Shown in pieces: positions 8,586 to 16,331 of a stretch of 37,433 nt of DNA. Where the stretch lies: assembly GCA_019240215.1 (NCBI GenBank), contig JAFAYQ010000066.1, forward strand, positions 1 to 37,433, read 5' to 3'. The notes beneath the pieces are model-generated. The model worked only from the letters and a program-made list of their open reading frames with translations. It was not told where the DNA came from and did no database searches. Numbering within the stretch: position 1 is the stretch's first letter; each line of letters begins with the position of its first letter. Both the position numbers and the translations under genes were made by a program. Origin of the DNA: Actinomycetota bacterium (lineage in GTDB: Bacteria > Actinomycetota > Actinomycetes > Streptosporangiales > Streptosporangiaceae).

Positions 8586-9325
8586 CAGAGGCCAGACTCG
8601 GCGGTACGGACGAGGATGCGGCGGCACTCCTCGCAACGGACCACTTCGTCGGCCGGGGTGGCACGGATCTGGTTCAGGTCAACGGTGTTCAGCGTCAGGT
8701 GGCAGCCCTCGCAGCGGCCGCGCCGCAGCATGGCCGCGCCCACCCCGTGCTGGGCCCGCAGCTTGTCGTACAGGGTCAGCACGTCGGCGGGCACGTCGGC
8801 CGCGACCGTGGACCGGCTGGCCTCGGCCTTGGCCGCCTGCTCGCCGATCTCCGTGAGGGCGGCGTCGCGCTTGGTCGTCAGCTCGGCCGCCTGGCCGGTC
8901 AGGGCGTCCTGCTCGGTGACGAGCTCGGTCCGGCGGGTGTCGGCCGCCTCGCGCCGCTCCATCACGTCGAGCACGACCTCTTCCAGGTCGGACTGGCGGC
9001 GCAGCAGCGATTCGACCTCGGACTGCAGGTTGGACAGTTCGCGGGCGGCCGAGACCTGGCCGCTGTCCAGCCGGGACCGGTCGCGGTCGATCCGCTGGCG
9101 GACCTGCTCCACGTCCCGTTCGGCCCGGGTCTGTTCCCGGTCCAGGTCACTGAGCTCAGTGTCCGCCATCACGACGCCGTCCCGAAGCTCGGTACTGCGG
9201 GCGTCGATCTGCTCCAGCTGGGCAATTTCCGGCAGGGTCCGGCGGCGATGGTCGAGCCGCGCCAGCTCAGCGTCGAGATCCGCCAGTTCGAGCAGGCGCA
9301 GTTGTGCTTCGGGAGATGCTTTCAC
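8585..9325 (-). CDS. C4 zinc-ribbon coiled-coil protein (Rv2229c family)
   Basis: 246 residues. Residues 1-180 form a long antiparallel coiled coil rich in Glu, Arg, Leu and Asp. The C-terminus carries a four-cysteine zinc ribbon (CEGC near 208-211 and CEEC near 234-237). Members of this family sit beside the RNase H/phosphatase gene across actinobacteria, as here, where the stop overlaps the next ATG (TGATG). The biochemical role is uncertain; the fold suggests nucleic-acid or ribosome binding. The GTG at 9325 (VKASPEAQLRLLELADLD) is chosen as the start because family members begin with this segment; a longer frame to 9355 adds a glycine-rich tail without support. The divergent PPOX gene starts 54 bases away. 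Confidence 0.87.
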   Translation of the reverse strand: MKASPEAQLRLLELADLDAELARLDHRRRTLPEIAQLEQIDARSTELRDGVVMADTELSDLDREQTRAERDVEQVRQRIDRDRSRLDSGQVSAARELSNLQSEVESLLRRQSDLEEVVLDVMERREAADTRRTELVTEQDALTGQAAELTTKRDAALTEIGEQAAKAEASRSTVAADVPADVLTLYDKLRAQHGVGAAMLRRGRCEGCHLTLNTVDLNQIRATPADEVVRCEECRRILVRTAESGL

Positions 9326-9378
9326 GCGCCCCACGTTAGCCCCACCCAGGAGCACTGTCGCGTGGTAGACATGCCGCC

Positions 9379-9876
9379 ATGGAGATCCCGCGGGTCAGCC
9401 GACCCTTCATGCCGGGTTACGGCATCGCGGGCCCCGATCAGGGCAGCGGCCTGCTCGACTGGTCGTGGGCGGCGGACCGGCTGACCGCGTCCCGCAACTA
9501 CTGGGTGGCGACCGTGTGGCCGACCGGGCGGCCGCACCTGATGCCGGTCTGGGCCACCTGGGACGACAGCACGCTGTGGTTCTCCAGCGCGGTCGGCTCC
9601 CGCAAGACCAAGAACCTGCGGGCCGACCCGCAGTGCGTGATCACCACCGACGCCTCCGACCCGGTCATCATCGAGGGCCGGGCCAATGCGGTCACCGAGC
9701 CCGCCCAGCTGCAGCGGGTCGTCGACCTGATGAACGCCAAGTACGGCATCCACATGCAGCTCGGCTACCTCGACCCGGCCGTGAACGCGACGTTCGGGGT
9801 GCGCCCCGCCCGGGTGTTCGGCATGCGGGACGCGGATTTCCAAGGGTCACCAACTCGTTGGATCTTTGACGATTAA
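9379..9876 (+). CDS. PPOX-class split-barrel flavin/F420-binding protein
   Basis: 165 residues with the pyridoxamine-5'-phosphate-oxidase-like split barrel. The ordered motifs are YWVATVWPTGRPHLMPVWATWDD (barrel strands), LWFSSAVGSRKTKNLR (phosphate-binding region) and a late VRPARVFGM strand. Actinobacterial members bind FMN, F420 or heme and act as reductases or biliverdin-type oxidoreductases. The cofactor and substrate cannot be settled from sequence, although the compact size and SRKTKNLR segment fit the F420-associated branch. It is transcribed divergently from the zinc-ribbon gene and is followed 68 bases later by the molybdenum enzyme. Confidence 0.85.
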   Translation: MEIPRVSRPFMPGYGIAGPDQGSGLLDWSWAADRLTASRNYWVATVWPTGRPHLMPVWATWDDSTLWFSSAVGSRKTKNLRADPQCVITTDASDPVIIEGRANAVTEPAQLQRVVDLMNAKYGIHMQLGYLDPAVNATFGVRPARVFGMRDADFQGSPTRWIFDD

Positions 9877-9944
9877 AACGACGGTAGTTTGAAAGCCAGA
9901 AGCGCTCCGTGCCCGTATGACTAGGTGACGCGGGCCGGCCGGCG

Positions 9945-11690
9945 GTGCGCACGGCAACGGGAGGGGCTGCGAACCCTTACACGCGGCACCGGGCCACCAG
10001 CTACGGTGCCATCGTCGGCGTCCTGACCGCCGCCGTCGCCATGGGGGTCGGCCAGTTGGTCTCCGGGCTGACCGTCCGCCAGGGCGCCCCCTGGGCGGTG
10101 GTCGGCGAGGCCGCCATCAACCTGGCCCCGCCCCCGGTCAAGAACTTCGCCATTTCCGCGTTCGGCTCCAACGACAAGAACGTCCTGGTGGCAGGCATCC
10201 TGGTGGTGCTGGCGATCTTCGCCGCGGTGGTCGGGGTGCTGGCCTTGCGCCGCCTGGCCTACGGCTACCTGGGCCTGGTGATCTTCGCGGCGGTGGGCGT
10301 GGCGGCCGCGATCAGCCTCCCCAAGGCCAACGCGGGCTGGGCCGCGCCGACGGTGATAGGCGCCCTGGTAGCCGCCTTTTTCCTGAAAAAGCTGACCGAA
10401 TTGGCGCTCGCGGCCAGCCCCACGTCCCCCGCTTCTCCACCAGCCCCATCGGACTCTGAAGACACGCCGGGTACGGAGGACACGTCGGCCCCGCCGGTCA
10501 GTGCGGGGGCGTCGGCCTGGACGCGCTCCGGGGCGGGGCCGGCCGCCGATCGGACGGACGATCTGTCGACGCCGGGCGACGGGCCACCGCTGGAGCCGTG
10601 GACCTACCGGTCACCCAGCCGCCCCGACCGGCGCCGGTTCCTGGTGGCCAGCGGGCTGGCGGTCGGCACCACCGCGGTGACCGCGCTGGCCGGGCGCGAG
10701 CTGAACGCCCGCCAGAGCGTCACCGCGGCCCGCGCCACCGTCCACATCCCCAAGGCGACCGATCCGGCCCCGCCGCTGCCGGCCGGGGTCAACCTGAACA
10801 TCCCGAACCTGAGCCCGTTCGTCACCTCGAACTCGAGCTTCTACCGGGTCGACACCGCCATCGTGCTGCCCCAGGTCGACCCGGCGAGCTGGCAACTGCA
10901 CATTCACGGCATGGTCGACCGGGAGATCACGATCAGCTTCGCCGAGCTCCTGCGCCGCCCGCTGCTCGAGCACTACGTGACCCTGACCTGCGTCTCCGAC
11001 CCGGTCGAGGGCCCCTACATCGGCAACGCGAAGTGGCTCGGGGCCAGCCTGGCCGACCTCATCCGCTCGGCCCGCCCGCAGGCCGGCGCCAGCCAGCTGC
11101 TGTGCACCTCGGTGGACGGCTTCACCTCGGGCACGCCGATCGAGGTGGTGCTGGACGGCCGCGAGGCGCTGCTGGCGGTGGCCATGAACGGCACCGCGCT
11201 GCCGGTCGAGCACGGCTTCCCGGCCCGGATGGTGGTGCCCGGCCTGTACGGCTACGTGTCGGCCACCAAGTGGGTCACCGACATCAAGGTCACCACCTAC
11301 CAGGCCGAAATCGCCTACTGGGCCCAGCGCGGCTGGTCCGCGCAGGCGCCGATCAAGACCGAGTCGCGGATCGACGTCCCGCTGGCCGGGGGCACGGTCA
11401 AGTCCGGCCGGACCGCGGTCGCCGGGGTGGCCTGGGCCCAGCACAAGGGCATCGCCGCCGTCGAGGTCCGGGTCGACGGCGGTTCCTGGCAGCGGGCCAC
11501 GCTGGCCGCCGTGCCCGGCATCGACACCTGGCGCCAGTGGGTCTGGTACTGGGACGCGACGCCCGGCAACCACACCCTGGAGGCCCGCGCCACCGACAAC
11601 ACCGGCTACACCCAGACCGCGACCCAGGCCCCGCCCGAGCCCAACGGCGCCTCCGGCTACCCCGCCACCCAGGTAACCGTGAAGTCCTAG
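9945..11690 (+). CDS. Membrane-anchored sulfite oxidase-family molybdopterin oxidoreductase
   Basis: 581 residues. An N-terminal module has four predicted membrane helices (about 18-41, 80-100, 107-124, 133-150), then a 75-residue Pro/Ser/Asp-rich linker. An internal twin-arginine-like signal (DRRRFLVASGLAVG, about 228-241) precedes the catalytic part. Residues 290-470 form the oxidoreductase molybdopterin-binding domain, with C349 (TLTCVSDPV) as the expected molybdenum ligand. Residues 480-580 form the Mo-cofactor dimerisation (Ig-like) domain. This topology puts the catalytic domain outside the membrane. The substrate is unknown: sulfite oxidases and general repair or dehydrogenase relatives share the fold. 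GTG 9945 is the first start; no strong Shine-Dalgarno is seen. The stop lies in a CTAG shared with the convergent yidC stop. Confidence 0.88.
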   Translation: MRTATGGAANPYTRHRATSYGAIVGVLTAAVAMGVGQLVSGLTVRQGAPWAVVGEAAINLAPPPVKNFAISAFGSNDKNVLVAGILVVLAIFAAVVGVLALRRLAYGYLGLVIFAAVGVAAAISLPKANAGWAAPTVIGALVAAFFLKKLTELALAASPTSPASPPAPSDSEDTPGTEDTSAPPVSAGASAWTRSGAGPAADRTDDLSTPGDGPPLEPWTYRSPSRPDRRRFLVASGLAVGTTAVTALAGRELNARQSVTAARATVHIPKATDPAPPLPAGVNLNIPNLSPFVTSNSSFYRVDTAIVLPQVDPASWQLHIHGMVDREITISFAELLRRPLLEHYVTLTCVSDPVEGPYIGNAKWLGASLADLIRSARPQAGASQLLCTSVDGFTSGTPIEVVLDGREALLAVAMNGTALPVEHGFPARMVVPGLYGYVSATKWVTDIKVTTYQAEIAYWAQRGWSAQAPIKTESRIDVPLAGGTVKSGRTAVAGVAWAQHKGIAAVEVRVDGGSWQRATLAAVPGIDTWRQWVWYWDATPGNHTLEARATDNTGYTQTATQAPPEPNGASGYPATQVTVKS

Positions 11691-12490
11691 GAGCCTGCCT
11701 GCCGCGGCGTGAGCGCCGGGGTGGCGGGGGCCAGGTAGCGGGCGAACACCCGGCGTTCCAGCAGCGTCCAGGTGGTGGTCGTGAGCAGGCAGAGCACCCC
11801 CGCCAGCGGCAGGAAGGCCGCGAACACCACGGTGATCAGCGGGGTCAGCCGGCCCAGCCAGGCGGGCGGGGCGGCTGGGGCGGGCGGGGCGCTCGCCGCC
11901 GGAGACCTGGACGCGGCCGGCGTCGGCGCTGAAGCCCGGGCCGGCACCGGGAACAGCCGGCGGGAGATCCGGACGGCCAGGTAACCAGCCACCGCCAGCA
12001 GCACGAACAACGCGGCGAAGACGCCGCCCTGAACACTCAGCGGGCCGGGGCTGGTGAGCCAGTGGGCGCCGAGCACCGCGCTGAACAGATGGTGGTGGAG
12101 CAGCCGGTTCGGTGCGCCGTTGATGGCGCCCGTCCGGAACAGCAGGTACATGACCGACAGCAGCGGCCACTGCAGCAGCAGCGGCAGGTAGCCGGCGAAC
12201 ATGCTGGTGCCGTTGGCGCGGTACAGCGCCTTCATTTCCCGGGTCAGCCGGTCGGGGTCGCGGCGGTGACGCTGGCGCAGCGCCTGCAGCTGGGGAGCCA
12301 GGCGGCTCTGGGCGAGCTGGCCGCGCAGCGCGTGATAGCTGAACGGCAGCAGGAGCAGACGGACCGAGACGGTGAAGACGATGATCGCGATGGTGACGGC
12401 CAGGCCGCCGGCCAGTGGGGTGAGTGCCCCGGCCAGCGCGCTGACCACGTAGTAAGCAGCGTCCACGGGGACGTCGAAGATGTCGGACAT
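11687..12490 (-). CDS. yidC: YidC/Oxa1-family membrane protein insertase
   Basis: 267 residues with the five-helix core of the YidC/Oxa1/Alb3 insertases. Helix 1 (about 25-50) contains the groove arginine in TVSVRLLLLPF. The basic coiled-coil hairpin follows (QLAQSRLAPQLQALRQRHR through REMKALYRANG), then helices near 95-118, 145-170, 200-220 and 225-245. An Ala/Pro-rich cytosolic linker (175-200) separates helices 3 and 4. It catalyses insertion of membrane proteins, alone or with SecYEG. It is shorter than the housekeeping actinobacterial YidC (usually over 300 residues, encoded near rnpA at the origin), so this is probably a second paralogue. GGAGGG lies eight bases before the ATG. The DUF6412 gene is 104 bases upstream on the same strand. 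Confidence 0.9.
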   Translation of the reverse strand: MSDIFDVPVDAAYYVVSALAGALTPLAGGLAVTIAIIVFTVSVRLLLLPFSYHALRGQLAQSRLAPQLQALRQRHRRDPDRLTREMKALYRANGTSMFAGYLPLLLQWPLLSVMYLLFRTGAINGAPNRLLHHHLFSAVLGAHWLTSPGPLSVQGGVFAALFVLLAVAGYLAVRISRRLFPVPARASAPTPAASRSPAASAPPAPAAPPAWLGRLTPLITVVFAAFLPLAGVLCLLTTTTWTLLERRVFARYLAPATPALTPRQAGS

Positions 12491-12594
12491 GGCAGAACCC
12501 TCCAGCGGGTCAACGGGATTGACGGGTGCTGGAGACGGCCGTCGTCAGGCCCGGGCGCCCGGCCGGCGCGGACCAGCGCCGGGGCGCGGAGGAA

Positions 12595-12897
12595 TCAGGC
12601 GGCCGCCGGGCGGGCCGAGGGTGCTCTCGGCCGCGAACGGCCCGCCGCGTCCGGGTCCCGTTGCCGCAGGAAGCCAGCGCACCAGGACTTCTCCTGCAGG
12701 CCAGAGGCGCGGCGGTGCAGCGGAACGGCGGTCACCGCGGCCGCCCGCCGGGCGCTGCCAGCCACGACCGCCACGACCAGGCCGGTGAGCATCGCGGCGA
12801 GCACGGCCGCGCTGGCCACGGTGAGGCCACCGGGGGCGGCGAGGAAATAGCCGACGACCATAGCCAGCGCCAGTGCGCAGGCCCGGATCGCTGGCAT
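12595..12897 (-). CDS. DUF6412-like small membrane protein
   Basis: 100 residues. Two hydrophobic helices (about 5-22 and 25-47) are followed by a basic cytosolic tail with CAGFLRQRDPDAAGRSRPRAP. That tail is the recognisable feature of DUF6412 proteins, which occur beside yidC in Streptomyces-like genomes. No function is established. GGGAGG five bases before the ATG supports the start. It probably forms a two-gene unit with the downstream yidC and might assist insertion of a specific substrate, but this is only inferred from adjacency. Confidence 0.72.
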   Translation of the reverse strand: MPAIRACALALAMVVGYFLAAPGGLTVASAAVLAAMLTGLVVAVVAGSARRAAAVTAVPLHRRASGLQEKSWCAGFLRQRDPDAAGRSRPRAPSARPAAA

Positions 12898-12952
12898 CGC
12901 CGCCTCCCTCGCCGGAACTGGCCTCGGCCGAAGCTAGCCCTTGCCGGTCAGC

Positions 12953-14167
12953 TTACGCCGCCAATTCGCCGACGGCGGCCAGCAACCGGTCGACGTCGGC
13001 GCGGTTGTTGTAGTGGACCAGGCCGGCCCGGATCGCGCCGCCGGAGTCACGCAGGCCGAGGACCCCGGTCAGTTCCCAGGCGTAGTTGTGCCCGTTCCAG
13101 ACGTTGATGTGGCGTTCAGCCAGCTGAGCGGCCACTTCGGCGGGCGGCCGCCCGTTGACGTTGAAGTACGCGGTCGCGGTCCGGCTGGCCGCCTTGCCGT
13201 AGGTGGTGACCTGGCTGAGCGCGTTCAGGCCGCCGAGCAGGGTACCGAACAGGTCCTGCTCGTAGGCGTGCACCGCGGTCATTGAGCCGAGGATCCGCTC
13301 GCGCCGGGTGCCGTAGCGCTCGCCGCCCAGGCTGGCCAGGTGGTCGACGGCGGCGGTGACCCCGGCCAGGTCGGCGTAGGCGGGGGTGCCGTACTCGAAG
13401 CGTTCGGGGATCGTGTCGGGCGACGACGCGAGCTTGTCCGGGTGCAGGGTGTCCAGCAGTTCGGGGTCGGCGATGACCGTGCCGACGTGCGGCCCCGACC
13501 ACTTGTAGGCGCTGGTCGCGTAGAAGTCGGCCCCGAGCGCGAGCACGTCGACCGGGACGTGCGGCGTCGCGTGCACGCCGTCCACGTAGGTCAAGGCGCC
13601 CGCCTGGTGGGCGATAGCGGTGATCGCGGGCACGTCGGGCCGGCTGCCGAGGATGTTGCTGGCGGCGGTGACCGCCACCAGCCGGGTCCGCTCGTTCACC
13701 AGCTCGGCGTACTGGCCGGTGGGCAGCTCACCGGTCGATATGTCGACCTCGGCCCAGCGCACGGTCGCCCCGGCCCGCTCGGCCGCCTGCAGCCAGGGCC
13801 GGACGTTGGCGTCGTGGTCGAGCCGGGACACCACGATCTCGTCGCCGCGGCTCCAGGTGGCGGCCAGCGTCCCCGCCAGCCGGTAGGTCAGGGTGGTCAT
13901 GTTGGGGCCGAGGATGACGCCGTCGGACTGCCCGCCGACCAGGTCGGCGACGGCCTCCCGGCAGCCGTTGACGATCGCGGTGGCCCGGTGGCTGGCGGGA
14001 AACGCCCCGCCCGCGTTGCCGATCCCGGCCCCGGCGGCGGCCGCCACCGTGTCGATGACAGCCTCCGGGACCTGAGTGCCGGCCGCCCCGTCCAGGTAGG
14101 AGTATCCGTCGCGAAGGGCCGGATAGGCGGCCCGCACCGTCTCTACGTCGAAGGTCACGCTAGCCAT
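12953..14167 (-). CDS. Class-V aminotransferase, cysteine desulfurase-like (VC1184-type)
   Basis: 404 residues with the class-V PLP fold. K222 in TSAYKWSGPHVG is the expected Schiff-base lysine, and D196 in TYVDGVHATPH should pair with the pyridine nitrogen. RLDHDANVRPWLQAAERAG matches cysteine-desulfurase-like proteins. The overall pattern (YSYLDGAAGTQVPEAV at the start, FEYGTPAYADLAGV in the middle, ending ALVHYNN-type residues) fits the VC1184 subfamily, annotated as desulfurase-like but without proven activity. I see no obvious flexible-loop cysteine of the IscS or SufS kind, so sulfur transfer is doubtful. It lies 35 bases downstream of the DinB-like gene on the same strand and is likely co-transcribed with it. 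Confidence 0.88.
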   Translation of the reverse strand: MASVTFDVETVRAAYPALRDGYSYLDGAAGTQVPEAVIDTVAAAAGAGIGNAGGAFPASHRATAIVNGCREAVADLVGGQSDGVILGPNMTTLTYRLAGTLAATWSRGDEIVVSRLDHDANVRPWLQAAERAGATVRWAEVDISTGELPTGQYAELVNERTRLVAVTAASNILGSRPDVPAITAIAHQAGALTYVDGVHATPHVPVDVLALGADFYATSAYKWSGPHVGTVIADPELLDTLHPDKLASSPDTIPERFEYGTPAYADLAGVTAAVDHLASLGGERYGTRRERILGSMTAVHAYEQDLFGTLLGGLNALSQVTTYGKAASRTATAYFNVNGRPPAEVAAQLAERHINVWNGHNYAWELTGVLGLRDSGGAIRAGLVHYNNRADVDRLLAAVGELAA

Positions 14168-14180
14168 GCTGGCACTGGCG

Positions 14181-14220
14181 GGTCAGCTCGGCCAGAGCGG
14201 GGTCAGCTCGGCCAGTGCGG
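14181..14220. repeat. 20-bp tandem duplication over the 3' end of the DinB-like gene
   Basis: The unit GGTCAGCTCGGCCAGAGCGG (14181-14200) is followed at once by GGTCAGCTCGGCCAGTGCGG (14201-14220), differing at one base. On the minus strand it duplicates the last codons and the TGA stop of the DinB-like gene, so a second in-frame-looking stop lies 20 bases downstream. It looks like a recent slippage event. Confidence 0.9.
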
Positions 14221-14856
14221 GTCACGGCCGAAGACGGTGAGCATCGTCTCCCACACGTCGCCCTCGACCGGCGCCGCCACCAGCAGGCCGGACGCCTCGG
14301 CCGGGCGGAGCGGGGGCGACCCGGCCCACCAGCCGTCGAAGACCAGTTCCGGGTCCGCGGGCCGGTAGTCCACCCCCAGCGACCGGGCCAGGTCCCAGGC
14401 GTGCACGTGCCACTGGCCGCAGGCCACCCCGGCCATCTCGCCGACCGTGACCACGATGCCCCGGTAGTAGTGGTGCGGCTGATCCCACAGCGGCGGGACC
14501 CGGACCGCGTAGGAGCGGGCCGACGCGGCGAACGCGGCGATGTGCTCGGGCGCGGGCACGTCGGGCAGTTCAGCCAGCTCGGCCGCGTTCTGGCGAGCCA
14601 GCTTGCGGGACAATGTCGCGGCCGGGAACCCGGTCGCCATCAGCCGGGCCAGCCGGCTGTGGGGGGCGTCGTCCAGGTACTCGTGGTAATCGTCGGCCAT
14701 GCAGCGCAGGTGGCCGGCGATGTCGGCGGCCCGCCAGTCGCCGCAGGGCGTCGGGGCCGACCATTGGGCGTCGGTGAAGCGGGCCGCCAGCTCACAGATG
14801 ACGGTGACACCGTCACGGTAAGCAGCCAATCCAGGCCCGGACGACCAAGCTGTCAT
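14203..14856 (-). CDS. DinB-fold, mycothiol-dependent maleylpyruvate isomerase-like protein
   Basis: 217 residues. The N-terminal half has the four-helix DinB/MDMPI pattern: WSAPTPCGDWRAADIAGHLRCMADDYHEYL, where the metal-binding His of DIAGHL and the WxxPTPC substrate loop are the hallmark. A third conserved histidine lies in WHVHAWDLARSLG, and the C-terminal part (VFGRDPHWP) closes the typical length. Family members use a divalent metal and often mycothiol, the actinobacterial thiol cofactor; most have no known substrate. The start ATG at 14856 is chosen because the family begins here; the longer frame to 15108 covers non-coding repeats. No Shine-Dalgarno is evident, and the ATG lies inside a hairpin. 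Confidence 0.87.
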   Translation of the reverse strand: MTAWSSGPGLAAYRDGVTVICELAARFTDAQWSAPTPCGDWRAADIAGHLRCMADDYHEYLDDAPHSRLARLMATGFPAATLSRKLARQNAAELAELPDVPAPEHIAAFAASARSYAVRVPPLWDQPHHYYRGIVVTVGEMAGVACGQWHVHAWDLARSLGVDYRPADPELVFDGWWAGSPPLRPAEASGLLVAAPVEGDVWETMLTVFGRDPHWPS

Positions 14857-14871
14857 CGACAACCGTCGATG
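14854..14871 (-). promoter_or_regulatory. Hairpin enclosing the start codon of the DinB-like gene
   Basis: CATCGAC and GTCGATG form a perfect 7-bp inverted repeat around a 4-base loop. Read on the minus strand, the last three bases of the 3' arm are the ATG at 14856-14854, so folding of the transcript would bury the start codon. This could lower translation; a chance occurrence is possible. Confidence 0.4.
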
Positions 14872-15418
14872 TGGTCGCGCGTCACGGATCCTCCTGGCCG
14901 GGAACCGGCAGCCGGTACGCGAAGCTTCCGGGGGAGCCAGCGTGCCAGAGTTGACCGACCCAGACAAGCCAGGCACCGTAACGATCCGCACGCACGGCTG
15001 CGATGTTCGCCCAGTTGGCCACACTCTGTTCAATACCGGGAGTAGTGAGGCTTGCCGCCACCGGTGGGGCTGGCGTGACTGGAGGGTCGGGGTGCCCGGA
15101 CGAAACACGCAACGTTGCGTATGGCGTCAGCGGCCGCTTGGCGGGCGCCGCAATGCGGGACGCAACGTTGCGTATGGCGCCGCAGGCGGGGACCGGCGGA
15201 AGCGCCCGGAGACGGGACGGAACGTTGCGTCTATAGATGGTGCGGCGGCCGTGGTGGGCGTGATGCATCCGGGGACGGGGACGGGACGGCGCGTCGTAGG
15301 GGATGCTGTGCCACCCGGTCCCCGCGATACGACTACGCTTAGCTCGGGCTGAGCGCCGCCACCTCGGGTGAGGGGCGGGCCGGCCGGTAACGGTTGGCGG
15401 TTAGCGAAAGGGCGCGGC
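14872..15418. other. Divergent intergenic region, no convincing gene
   Basis: About 550 bases separate the DinB-like gene (minus) and the hypothetical gene at 15419 (plus). Open frames exist on both strands, but none has a ribosome-binding site, family resemblance or actinobacterial codon bias. The region holds the palindrome array described separately and a small hairpin near 15343-15355. It probably contains promoters for both flanking genes, though I could not place a convincing -35/-10 pair. Confidence 0.6.
15107..15236. repeat. Three regularly spaced copies of a 14-bp palindrome (operator-like array)
   Basis: ACGCAACGTTGCGT is a perfect 14-bp palindrome. It occurs at 15107-15120 and 15160-15173, both followed by ATGGCG so that 20 bases are identical, and with one mismatch at 15217-15230 (ACGGAACGTTGCGT). 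Start-to-start distances are 53 and 57 bases, close to five helical turns. Copies 2 and 3 also share GGGAC on the left. The array lies between divergent genes, as expected for an operator bound by a symmetric dimer, but a dispersed intergenic repeat family is an alternative. Confidence 0.8.
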
Positions 15419-15811
15419 GTGAAGAAGGTGCGGGTTCCGGTCACCAGCGAGGCGCTGAACAAGCACGCGGAGGATGTCGCGCTGGCGGGCAAGTTCGACG
15501 ACCTCTACGAGGACGCCCGGCAGGCCGAGGTCAGGCTGCGGGAGGCTCAGGCCCGGCGCGCCCCGCTGACCGAGCAGCGTCCGCTGGCCGTCGCGCTCGA
15601 TTCGGCGCTGACCGCGGTGATGCGGGCCGCCTACGCCGCCCAGCGGGCCGAGATCGGCCCCCGCGGTTACGACGACCGGATCTTCCGGCGCAAGGCCATG
15701 GCGAAGCCGGCCGTGCACGCGCTCACGGCCGAGGCCGAGCGACTGCTCACCCTGCGCGAGAACCACCGGCTGAACGGCATCCCGCCGCAGCCGCTGCAGC
15801 CCGCCGTCTGA
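15419..15811 (+). CDS. Hypothetical helical protein, unknown family
   Basis: 130 residues, not recognised. It is mostly predicted helix, rich in Ala, Arg, Glu and Leu, with heptad-like spacing around residues 25-60 (FDDLYEDARQAEVRLREAQARR) and a charged middle (GYDDRIFRRKAMAK). There is no signal peptide, membrane segment or cysteine pair. The GTG at 15419 is preferred because GAAAGGG (15406-15412) lies seven bases upstream; the same frame is open back to 15368 without further signals. Third-position GC is high, as in neighbouring genes, so it is likely real. The palindrome array about 180 bases upstream may regulate it. Confidence 0.65.
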   Translation: MKKVRVPVTSEALNKHAEDVALAGKFDDLYEDARQAEVRLREAQARRAPLTEQRPLAVALDSALTAVMRAAYAAQRAEIGPRGYDDRIFRRKAMAKPAVHALTAEAERLLTLRENHRLNGIPPQPLQPAV

Positions 15812-16232
15812 CCCGGTCACACCCGGGCCCTGGTTCCAGGTGGACTAGTCCTTTGCCACCCGCGGTCTAGTCACTTCTTGCCCGGCGGGCTGTATCAGCG
15901 CGCCCATCGGGTGCTCCGTTAAACAGACGAGCCCGCCAGGCCCGTTGCGACACGCACTCTGACCTGCGCCTTGACTCGTTGGGGCCCGCGCCGTCGGCCA
16001 TCGCCCTACAGTCGGTGTCAGTGCAGTGAGGGCAGTCGCCCGCCAACTGAACAGCGGGCCGGGAACGGCTCATCGAACCCGCGTCCCACCAGGAACGTTT
16101 AAGTAGATGCCAGCGGGAAGCGGAACTGATGAGGCGCTGGTACCACGGGCCGCTCCGGGGAGCCGGACCGGCCAATGGACCAGACCAATTTTGGTGTCGC
16201 TCTTGCGCCCGCGCGGAAGCCGGGAGCACAGT

Positions 16233-16274
16233 TGGTCTAGAGCAAGTGGTCTAGGCCACCTGGTCTGGGAGACG
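16233..16274. repeat. Three 14-bp-phased direct repeats of TGGTCTRG
   Basis: TGGTCTAG starts at 16233 and 16247 and TGGTCTGG at 16261, each exactly 14 bases apart. An inverted copy, CCAGACCA, lies at 16180-16187, next to ACCAATTTTGGT (16185-16196). The arrangement looks like an iterated protein-binding site. Confidence 0.65.
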
Positions 16275-16331
16275 GCCGCCAGCCGCCTCGCCGACCGGAG
16301 CGGGACCGTAATGACCAGGCCACGAGGCGTA

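Noticed and set aside
10598..12170. Paired open frames over the molybdoenzyme and yidC genes (10598-11932 plus, 10611-12170 minus)
   Set aside because: Shadow frames with Arg/Gly/Pro-rich translations, crossing well-supported genes on the true strands.
12953..14167. Class-V aminotransferase as EgtE, the C-S lyase of ergothioneine synthesis
   Set aside because: It lies 20 kb from egtAB, and its motifs (YSYLDGAAGTQVPEAV, SAYKWSGPHVG) fit the VC1184-type desulfurase-like group instead of EgtE.
16120..16160. Hammerhead ribozyme core (CTGATGAG at about 16126)
   Set aside because: No GAAA partner and no flanking stems in the required arrangement.
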